Positions 57,076-64,000 of a stretch of 64,000 nucleotides of DNA are shown in pieces. Origin of the DNA: Symbiodinium natans (lineage: Eukaryota > Sar > Dinophyceae > Suessiales > Symbiodiniaceae); the NCBI GenBank assembly GCA_905221605.1, contig CAJNDS010002124.1, forward strand, positions 1,392,421 through 1,456,420. Direction: 5' to 3'. Each line of letters starts with the position of its first letter. Position 1 is the first letter of the stretch. Below the pieces are notes generated by a model that made no database searches, was not told where the DNA came from, and saw only the letters and a program-made list of their open reading frames with translations. Both the position numbers and the translations under genes were made by a program.

Positions 57076-57180
57076 AGCCCCTCGCGAAGCCCCTCAAACG
57101 CCAGGAGCTGGCGACGACTCCGCATCGTCACCTCTCCAAGGGCCGTAGGTTCTGGGCACGTGTCTCGGCGATCACAAGGG
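57076..57180 (+). CDS. Coding exon
   Basis: After ccctaaag; frame PLAKPLKRQELATTPHRHLS then KGRRFWARVSAITR; donor gtgacg. Confidence 0.65.
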
Positions 57181-57378
57181 GTGACGGACCCCCGCCTCCC
57201 CCCCCTCTGTAGCCCTAACCCGAAACCCTAAACCCTAAACCCTAAACCCTAAACCCTAAACCCTAAACCCTAAACCCTAAACCCTAAACCCCTAACTAAA
57301 CGACAGCCCTAAACCTTAAACATGAAGCCTAAACACTGTTTTAAATATGACATCCACACACCAATCAGCCCCTACCAG

Positions 57379-57458
57379 AGGTGTTCTCCAGGAGCGGTTT
57401 AGGGCATAGGGTCTTGGCAACCCAGGCCCGCCTCGCCTTCCTTCCGATGATCCGCTGA
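57379..57458 (+). CDS. Terminal exon reading through a telomeric unit
   Basis: Acceptor gcccctaccag; frame VFSRSGLGHRVLATQARLAF then LPMIR, stop TGA 57456-57458. The codons of SGLG contain ggtttaggg, so one heptamer is translated. Confidence 0.6.
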
Positions 57459-57534
57459 GTTCCCTGAACCCTAAACCCTGAATCCCTAAACCCCTAGCCC
57501 CTAACCCTAAACCCTAAAGCCTAAACCCTAAACC

Positions 57535-57645
57535 CTAAGCCTAAACCCTAAACCCTAAACCCTAAACCCTAAACCCTAAACCCTAAACCCTAAACCCTAA
57601 ACCCTAAACCCTAAACCCTAAACCCTAAACCCTAAACCCTACACC
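57535..57645. repeat. CCCTAAA array
   Basis: About sixteen units. Confidence 0.95.
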
Positions 57646-57676
57646 CCAACCTTAGAAAACCCTAAACTCAGCCCAG

Positions 57677-57733
57677 GGTTGACTTCGATCGTCTTCTGCT
57701 GCCTACAGAAACCGCGGACTGTCGCACGCCCGG
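57677..57733 (+). CDS. Coding exon, variant telomeric donor
   Basis: Acceptor ctcagcccag; frame VDFDRLLLPTETADCRTP; donor GTTGAGGG. Confidence 0.65.
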
Positions 57734-58272
57734 GTTGAGGGTTTAGGGTTTGGGGTTTGGGTTTAGGGTTTAGGGTTTAGGGTTTAGGCTGTGGGGTGGT
57801 GTGGTTGGGGTTTGGGTTTAGGGTTTAGGGTTTAGGCTGTGGGGTGGTGTGGTTGGGTTTTGGGTTTGGGGTTTAGGGTTTAGGGTTTGGGGTTTGGGGT
57901 TTTGGGTTTGGGGTCTAGGGCTTGGGGTTTAGTGTTTGGGGTTCAGGGTTCAGGGTTCAGGGTTTAGGTTTCAGGGTTTAGGGTTTAGCGTAACACCAAC
58001 CGTTAAAGCCCAAAACCCAAAACCCTCAGTCCTAACCTCAAACGCAGCCCGGAACCCCAGACCCTCCAAACCAAAACCCTGAACCCCAAACAGAAGGGCC
58101 CGAATCGAATTCCCAGCCCGTAAACACCCCGAACCTACATCCCTAAACCCTTGAGATACATCCAGGGCTTAGGCGCACTCACGAAACCTTGACCTATATG
58201 CACCCCCTCCCCTCCCAAAAAGCAGCTCAAGCTCTGCACCCTGAACCCTAGGGGTTAGGGTTCAGGGTTCAG

Positions 58273-58307
58273 GGCATCAACAAGACACAGGCCTTTTTGG
58301 CTTTGGG
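58273..58307 (+). CDS. Short exon with telomeric sites on both sides
   Basis: After GGGTTCAG|, phase 0 frame GINKTQAFLAL, then GTTTAGGG. Confidence 0.6.
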
Positions 58308-58363
58308 GTTTAGGGTTTAGGGTTTAGGGTTTTGGGCTAAACCCCAAAGCCTAGAACTTGTAG

Positions 58364-58457
58364 GGCTTCTTCTCCAAGCTGCCAAGATTCCGGGCGGACC
58401 GGAAAGCGGCTTTCTCGACCTCAAGGAGGCGCCGGGGCTCAAAAAGGAGCTTAGGAG
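58364..58457 (+). CDS. Coding exon with telomeric donor
   Basis: After aacttgtag; frame LLLQAAKIPGGPESGFLDLK then EAPGLKKELR; donor GTTTAGGG. Confidence 0.7.
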
Positions 58458-58688
58458 GTTTAGGGTTTAGGGTGTAGGTCGTGGGGTGTGTCGGGTGTAG
58501 GGTGTAGGGTTTACTGTTTCTTGCTTTGGGGCTTTGGGTTCAGGATTCAGGGCACAGGGAACGGGGTGAGCAGGTTGCAATCAGGACCCCAGGTGTTTGG
58601 ATCCTAATTATACCCTTTGTCAAGCCTTCATGTATGAAGATCTCTTGTACTTAAGGTGTAGTCCAAACTCGCACCCTCTGGAAACAAG

Positions 58689-58802
58689 GAGCTCGAAAAG
58701 AAGTTTCGGTATTTATGGCCTGCTGAATGCCCCTTAAGTAGCCCAACATGGTTACAGTTGAGTTTTACATATACTTATAACTGGGTTGATAAGCAACCCT
58801 GA
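58689..58802 (+). CDS. Coding exon reaching TGA
   Basis: After ggaaacaag; frame ELEKKFRYLWPAECPLSSPT then WLQLSFTYTYNWVDKQP and stop. Confidence 0.5.
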   Translation, partial: ELEKKFRYLWPAECPLSSPTWLQLSFTYTYNWVDKQP

Positions 58803-58969
58803 ACCTAAACTCTACAGCCTTCGAACTGGGCGATAAGTAGGGAAGACTTTTAGAACGCTATGGTATTGTTTCGAGGTTGAGGGTTTCGAAGGGATCTGGT
58901 CTTAGAGCTGTGTAGGAGTCTAGCATTTAGGGTTTAGGGTTATTTAGGGTTTAAGGTTATTTCGGGTTT

Positions 58970-59045
58970 AGGGTTTAGGGTTTAGGGTTTAGGGTTTAGG
59001 GTTTAGGGTTTAGGGTTTAGGGTTTAGGGTTTAGGGTTTAGGGTG
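58970..59045 (+). repeat. TTTAGGG array
   Basis: About ten perfect units. Confidence 0.95.
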
Positions 59046-59068
59046 TAGGGTTCCCTAAACCCCTCGAG

Positions 59069-59157
59069 CGGTCTTCGGACCTCCAGGCCCATGCACGAGA
59101 CCGTGACTGGGCCACGCCGGACAGCATTACGTCCAGGCCCCTCTGGAGCAACCAGGG
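59069..59157 (+). CDS. Coding exon, variant telomeric donor
   Basis: After acccctcgag; frame RSSDLQAHARDRDWATPDSI then TSRPLWSNQG; donor GTTCAGGG. Confidence 0.65.
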
Positions 59158-59339
59158 GTTCAGGGTTTAGGGTTTAGGGCTAGGGTTTAGGGTTTAGGGT
59201 TTTGAGGGTGCAGGGTTTAGGGTTTAGGGTTAGAGGGCTTAGGGCTTAGGGTCCAGGGTTTTGGGTTTGCGGTTTAGACCAGCAGAAAGCCCACTCCTCT
59301 AACGCCGAACACCAAAGACCTCTGCAAAATACTCAGCCA

Positions 59340-59611
59340 CAGAGGGAGGGGGACGTGGTTTGCCATGTTGGCAAAGTCCGCTGGTTTCCAAGTCATTCCT
59401 GGATGTTGTTGACTTCTTGCTAATGCTAACATTTGTTGCTGGGTCCTTTGCTGAGTTGTCTCTAGTTTTTCTGAGGTATGTTTTGTTGAGCGTTTCCAGC
59501 TTCAGCTGGGTCACCTGGGTTAACAATGCTGGTTCTGGCTGGGTTGTCTTTCTGAGTTCTTGCGTGGTTGCTTGGATTGGTGAAACAAATGCCGTGAACC
59601 GAATCCTGCGG
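59340..59611 (+). CDS. Long coding exon, hydrophobic
   Basis: Follows cagccacag; frame SFLDVVDFLLMLTFVAGSFA, ELSLVFLRYVLLSVSSFSWV, then WIGETNAVNRILR; donor gtaaga. It may contain membrane segments. The other strand is also open (a Thr/Lys-rich frame), so strand is not certain. Confidence 0.45.
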
Positions 59612-59865
59612 GTAAGAAGCCAACACAAGCCTGGCCTTCCCCCAAAGACCTCTCCTCGTGTGTTGGTGCTGGGTCGGAGGATCTGCAACGTCAAACCGTA
59701 AACTTGGATGTGTATGATGTTATAGGCTTAGAGGGTTCGGATGTGAGGCTTTAGGATTTCAGGGCCCTAAATCGGGCCCTAAACCCTAAACCTTACTCAC
59801 AACTCCCTAAACCCTAAACCCCTAAACAGCCGACCCTAAATCCTCAGCCCTCCTGGAGGCCTGAG

Positions 59866-59966
59866 GAGTCTACCCGGAGATCACAAAGATCCCGTCACTC
59901 CGGCTGCCGACGTCGTGCGCTGCCACTTGGCATTGACATATTGACATCTCCACGGCTCCTTTTAGG
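59866..59966 (+). CDS. Coding exon with telomeric donor
   Basis: After gaggcctgag; phase 0 frame ESTRRSQRSRHSGCRRRALP then LGIDILTSPRLLL; donor GTTTAGGG. Confidence 0.6.
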
Positions 59967-60087
59967 GTTTAGGGTTTAGGGATTAGGGTTTCGGGCTTAG
60001 GGTTTAGGGTTTAGAGTTTGGGCTTTATGTTCGCCCTGTTGGTGTCCGCACGATAAGGCGGCAGCCTTTAAAAGGGAAGGCAAACAG

Positions 60088-60153
60088 GGACATTATGTTC
60101 GTAGTCGGGAATGTAGGAAGTTGCACCAGATGCCTTCCCCCCGCATGATCAGG
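60088..60153 (+). CDS. Coding exon
   Basis: 22 codons, phase 0-0: GHYVRSRECRKLHQMPSPRM then IR. Acceptor aaggcaaacag, donor gtttgt. Confidence 0.65.
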
Positions 60154-60257
60154 GTTTGTATAGGGTATTCCAGATTTCCCCCCAAAGTTCGCTTCTAAAA
60201 ACCCTAAAACCCTAAACCCAAAAAATGCTTTAAGGAGCTTAAATCTGAGAACGCCAG

Positions 60258-60289
60258 GTGGTGATGGGGATTCCGGCTGGTCCAAGCCT
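60258..60289 (+). CDS. Short coding exon
   Basis: Acceptor gagaacgccag; phase 0, matching 60153; frame VVMGIPAGPS; donor gtaagg. Confidence 0.55.
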
Positions 60290-60316
60290 GTAAGGTTTAG
60301 ATTTAGAATAAATTTT

Positions 60317-60368
60317 AAATTTCTATGGGTCCTAATCCCTATATGCCCTTAATTGCCCATAGAAATTT
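60317..60368. repeat. Small fold-back
   Basis: aaatttctatggg (60317-60329) and cccatagaaattt (60356-60368) are perfect inverted repeats. Confidence 0.75.
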
Positions 60369-60639
60369 CAATGTTTGTAGGGCGCCAAATCCCCCTCAGA
60401 TTTAGGGGTTTAGGGGTTTAGAATTTAAACGGTTTAGGGTTTAGACTTTGGGGTTGTGGAGCCGGTAATATGGCGGCTAGGGTATACATAGAGCGTAATC
60501 TTGTATAATCCTTGTCAATGAAGCCAGATACACTTTGTGACTTTGTTTCAGCGTTTTGGGTTTCGCTTCAGGGTTTGGGGTTGGGGGTTTGGTGGGGCTG
60601 GGGCTTTGGGATGCTTCGTGGGCATAGAGCTTCAGGCTC

Positions 60640-60740
60640 TTTGGCCCTTATTCCCCATGTTTTAGGGCTTAGTTTTCCTGATAAACCAAAAAGGGCACCC
60701 TTTTGTTCCTAGGTTACGCCTTAAGCCCCAGTTGGGACAA
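60640..60740 (+). mobile_element. GGGCACCC-family element, copy 8
   Basis: ggcccttattcc ... gataaaccaaaaagggcacc ... ttttgttcctaggttacgcc. Confidence 0.6.
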
Positions 60741-60791
60741 TTGTTCCCAGGGCTCTGGACTCTAAAGTGTGTAAAGGTTTTGAGTTCACAG

Positions 60792-60883
60792 CTGAACCGC
60801 CCAGTTGTGAAACATCTTTCGTAGGAGGGTTTAGGATTGGCGAACCCGAATCCCTGCGCCGCCATGAGGCCGAATGGATTATA
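60792..60883 (+). CDS. Coding exon reading through a telomeric unit
   Basis: Acceptor gagttcacag; frame EPPSCETSFVGGFRIGEPES then LRRHEAEWII; donor gtaagc. VGGFRI is encoded by a segment holding gggtttagg. Confidence 0.7.
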
Positions 60884-60972
60884 GTAAGCTTACCCTAAAC
60901 TGCCCTAAACCCTGAACTTCGAGCCTTTAAGGGTTTATATAGGGCTTAGGGGTTTAGGGGAGCCCTTCGCAG

Positions 60973-61066
60973 GAGTGCCCCTGCGATTGATGTCTGTTGG
61001 GACCAGTTCATCTTGGAAAACTGACAAGGCGCGACTTAAAACTGCCCACGCCTGGCAGTTGAAGGG
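60973..61066 (+). CDS. Coding exon with telomeric donor
   Basis: Acceptor cccttcgcag; frame VPLRLMSVGTSSSWKTDKAR then LKTAHAWQLK; donor GTTTAGGG. Confidence 0.7.
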
Positions 61067-61253
61067 GTTTAGGGTTTCAAGGGTTCATTAAGGTTTCGAG
61101 TTTAGGGCTAGGGTTTAGTAGGGGTTAGGGTTCAGTAGGGTTTAGGGTTTGGGTTTAAGGGTTCAGGGCTTCAGGGTTTGGAAGCCCAGGGGTGCAGAAT
61201 TCTTAGGGTTTTGAACAGAGTTTGGGTTTCACTCACCTTAAGCCTTACCCGAA

Positions 61254-61330
61254 GGCTCCTACGTAGTTTCTTTTCGGGGTTGGTTTCAGGGGATTCTAGT
61301 ATGCATGGTACTACATAGGATCCTGTAGGT
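61254..61330 (+). mobile_element. GTACTACATAGG-family element, copy 3
   Basis: aaggctcctacgtagt ... ggtactacataggatcctgt; the ends are imperfect inverted repeats. Confidence 0.55.
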
Positions 61331-61548
61331 AAACACTCAGCCCTGAAGCCTTAAACCCTAAACCCTAAACCCCAAACCCTAAACCCTATACCTGTGGAGA
61401 GCTCACAAGTGAAAGAAAATATGGGGGTTTCCGAAATTAGCGGTACCTCTTATTGGGGTCCTTCTTATGAGGGAATCCTACTATTTGGGGGGGGGGGGGG
61501 GGGTCATTATCGGGCTCCCTTTTTTCGTAACCTCCCAAAATAAGCCAG

Positions 61549-61725
61549 ATCGCTGGGGTTCTTGCCCTTCGCGGTTTGGTCGCGTGCACCTGCCCTTGAT
61601 CACTTGGGCCGGGTTTCAGAAGCTCGCTGCGGGGCTTGTTGCTTCAATGGTTCGCATTCGACCATGGGCTTGCGCATCAGCAAATTGCAGCACACCACAT
61701 CTCAACCCTGCTAGTGAGGCTCGAC
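61549..61725 (+). CDS. Coding exon with telomeric donor
   Basis: After aataagccag; frame RWGSCPSRFGRVHLPLITWA, GFQKLAAGLVASMVRIRPWA, CASANCSTPHLNPASEAR; donor GTTTAGGG. An internal acceptor gggtttcag (61619) is an alternative start. Confidence 0.65.
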
Positions 61726-61846
61726 GTTTAGGGCTTAGGGTTTAGGGTTTACGGTTTAGGGTTTAGGGTTTAGTGTTTAGGGTGTTGGGCTTTGGGTTTA
61801 GTTTTAGGGTTTAGGGTTTAGGGTTTAAGGGTTTAGGGTCAGTCAG

Positions 61847-61995
61847 GCTTGACGTTTGCATCCTATGGAGAAGGAAGCCCTGAACCCTCGTCGGTGTTGA
61901 TCTACGTGACGAGCCTTTTGTGTCTCTTGTCTGGTGTACTGCAAGCCGAAGACCATATGCCTGACACATCTCGTGCCGAATGTTCAGAAGATTGA
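61847..61995 (+). CDS. Probable terminal exon with TGA
   Basis: Acceptor cagtcag; frame LTFASYGEGSPEPSSVLIYV, TSLLCLLSGVLQAEDHMPDT, SRAECSED, stop 61993-61995. SVLIYVTSLLCLLSGVL looks like a membrane segment near the C-terminus. Confidence 0.6.
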
Positions 61996-62136
61996 GGGGG
62001 TCCGCGGACCCCGCACACTGCATATCCTAAACTTAGAAGCCTAAACCCCTTACCCTAAATCCCCAAGCCCTACGAAAACCTTGAATGTAAATCCCAAACC
62101 TAATGAAAAGCACTTCCCAGCCTCTTGAACCTTCAG

Positions 62137-62162
62137 CAGACGACTGGCGAATGGTTTCCATC
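62137..62162 (+). CDS. Micro-exon
   Basis: Acceptor gaaccttcag; frame QTTGEWFP; donor gtagac. Confidence 0.4.
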
Positions 62163-62189
62163 GTAGACCTTAGGGTAGAGGTTGAGAGA

Positions 62190-62305
62190 TTACTGTAGGG
62201 GTCGGAAAAATTACTCGCAATCTTGCCCTATGACCCCTTTATAAATATGCAAAAACAACACCCCAAAGATCCTATTGAAACCATTAAGGCCCCTGTATGA
62301 TATAC
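62190..62305 (+). mobile_element. CGGAATAATT-family element, copy 3
   Basis: ttactgtaggggtcggaaaaatta ... cctatgacccctttataaatatg ... accattaaggcccctgta. Confidence 0.6.
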
Positions 62306-62681
62306 ACACGTGACGTAGGTTGTGTTTTTCTTTCATGGTTTTGGTGCGTGTATACGGGACCCTGCAATTCCGGCTTTGGTGAATGCCTATTGGGCAAAAT
62401 GAGTATCAAAGACCCTACTACATGTGGGCACATGACGATGGAATAGTTCTTACTTTTGGCCCCAACTAGGAACCCCTAATGTCGAAAAGCCTCACATGAG
62501 CACCTTTCCCTATGCCCAATGAGTCTTTTTGCATATACCTTGACCCTATAACTCCAATATCTAAACCCTATAAGCCCTATGAGTCCCTTTCAGATCCCCT
62601 AAAAACCTCCAATCCGTAACCCCCAAAACCCCTAAAACGCCTAGACCCCTGGAGCCCTGTAAGCCCCCAACGAAAGGCCCT

Positions 62682-62915
62682 AAATCACCCTAAACCCCTA
62701 AACCCCTAAACCCCTAAACCCCTAAACCCCTAAACCCCTAAACCCCTAAACCCCTAAACCCCTAAACCCCTAAACCCCTAAACCCCTAACCCCCTAAACC
62801 CCTAAACCCCTAAACCCCTAACCCCCTAAACCCCTAAACCCCTAAACCCCTAAACCCCTAAACCCCTAAACCCCTAAACCCCTAAACCCCTAAACCCCTA
62901 AACCCCTAAACCCTA
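62682..62915. repeat. CCCCTAAA octamer array
   Basis: About twenty-eight CCCCTAAA units, a homogeneous 8-bp version of the heptamer. Confidence 0.95.
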
Positions 62916-62940
62916 AACCCTACACTCCCACATCCCTAAG

Positions 62941-63051
62941 CTGCCCCGGAGATCGAAGGTCCCTGCGCCTCATGATGAGCTGTGCTTTTCCTGTCGCTAG
63001 CGGCGCCGCTGGCTTCCCGGCAGCTTCTCCTAGGGAGCCCACGCTGGAGGG
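62941..63051 (+). CDS. Coding exon with CCCTAAG acceptor
   Basis: Starts after catccctaag; frame CPGDRRSLRLMMSCAFPVAS then GAAGFPAASPREPTLE; donor GTTGAGGG. It follows the CCCCTAAA array. Confidence 0.6.
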
Positions 63052-63476
63052 GTTGAGGGTTTTAGGGTTCTAGGGTTCTAGGGTTTATAGGGATTATAGG
63101 GTTATAGGGTTTATATTGTTTAGGTTCTTCTCCTATAGGGAGCCCACGGTGGAGGAATTGAGGGTTTTAGGGTTTTTGGAGGAGGAATTACGGGTGTTCG
63201 GGTTTATAGGGTCTTAATTTTTAAGATCTAAATTCAGGGTTCAGGGTTAAGGTTTGTTCCAGTTTTGGAGCCCCCTGGTGGAGGGTTTTAGGGTTTTGGG
63301 TTTTAGGGTTTTAGGGTTTTGGGGTATTAGGGTTTATAGGGTTTACAGGGTTTTAGGGTTTATAGGGTTTTAGGGGTTTTAGGGTTTTAGGGTTTTCGGG
63401 TTTCAGGGTTTTAGGGTTTTAGGGGTTTTAGGGTTTTAGGGTTTTAGGGTTTTAGGGTTTTAGGGTTTCGGGTTAG

Positions 63477-63508
63477 GGCTTCGGGCGAGAACTCGAGGCC
63501 GCCTTTGG
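63477..63508 (+). CDS. Short coding exon
   Basis: After cgggttag, phase 0 frame GFGRELEAAF; donor gtcgga. Confidence 0.5.
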
Positions 63509-63512
63509 GTCG

Positions 63513-63627
63513 GATATAAGGTTCGGAATAGTTACTCATTAGTATTCCCTTATGGTCCCTTTGCAAGTATACCATAGTAGCCCCCCCAAAAAAACAACTT
63601 TTCTAATTATTGAGGCGCCTATAGTAT
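63513..63627 (+). mobile_element. CGGAATAATT-family element, copy 4
   Basis: gatataaggttcggaatagtta ... cccttatggtccctttgcaag ... taattattgaggcgcctata. Confidence 0.65.
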
Positions 63628-63834
63628 ATGGGGTTGAGGGTTTAGGGGTTACTGTACCCCCTGAACCCGAAAGCCTAGACCCTTAGGGTTTGAGGGTTAG
63701 GGGTTAGCGTTTTAGGGTTTAGGGGTTTAGGGCTTAGGGGTTCAGGGATTCAGGTTGAAGGTGTAGGGCTCAGGGCTTTGAGGGGAAGTAGGGTTTCACG
63801 TTCAACTGTGAACGGTCCGTCTTGTTTATGAGAG

Positions 63835-63921
63835 GGATCTTCCATCGTTTGCGATGATTGGGCTCTCTGGGCACTCCACAATGCGAACCGAGACATCAAA
63901 GACTTCGGCGTTCAACTCCTG
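63835..63921 (+). CDS. Coding exon
   Basis: 29 codons, phase 0-0: GSSIVCDDWALWALHNANRD then IKDFGVQLL. Acceptor gtttatgagag, donor gtttca. Confidence 0.65.
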
Positions 63922-64000
63922 GTTTCATGAGACTTCCAAAAATCCTAAAGCGTACCGAAACCTCTAACTCTGTTGAGGGTTCAGGGTTAGGGTTGAGGGT

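Noticed and set aside
60821-60834. A 14-nt intron between 60820 and 60835
   Set aside because: It is too short to splice; a single exon 60792-60883 in another frame is fully open and explains both parts.

Overview
The window looks like nuclear DNA of a eukaryotic alga or protist, most plausibly a dinoflagellate. It is saturated with interstitial plant/alveolate-type telomere heptamers (TTTAGGG/CCCTAAA and variants), carries many GT-AG and possibly GC-AG introns, and almost every coding piece reads on the + strand, as in dinoflagellate one-way gene arrays. Species, chromosome and protein families cannot be fixed without searches.

Main result: the islands between telomeric arrays are mostly short exons of about 20-200 nt, too short and too often Met-less to appear as long ORFs. 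They are open, protein-like, and usually bounded by an acceptor AG and a donor GT. Introns are largely telomeric heptamers plus small inverted-repeat elements. Often the heptamer is itself the splice site: exon ends meet G|GTTTAGGG (e.g. 10233, 37216, 55673, 61725) and exon starts meet GGGTTTAG| (e.g. 10115, 21351, 31577, 36668). Some exons even translate through a heptamer (57379-57458, 60792-60883, 40002-40045).

Layout: 1-241 is a partial minus-strand CDS, divergent from the rest. Plus-strand exons run from 579 to 17245, where the last two are phase-matched and end in TGA. A ~1.2 kb gap follows. Further exons span 18.5-29.8 kb (stop 29818), 30-37.5 kb, 37.7-39.4 kb (possible retroelement-like or multicopy protein fragment, frameshifted by a 13-bp duplication), 39.9-49.35 kb (stop 49348), 49.9-52.1 kb (stop 52137), 52.4-57.46 kb (stop 57456) and 58.3-64 kb (another stop at 61993). 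Gene limits between these blocks are inference.

Non-coding structure: nine or more fold-back/MITE-like families, two telomeric arrays boxed by perfect 20-21 bp inverted repeats, a 724-bp fold-back element made of CGTCGT minisatellite, a 569/570-bp tandem duplication, a 2.2-kb AT-rich island at 33.5-35.8 kb, and inverted minisatellites in one intron at 43.9-45.3 kb. Reading frames of short GC-rich exons were chosen by protein-likeness and phase, and some will be wrong by a frame or a few bases. No product could be named with confidence.
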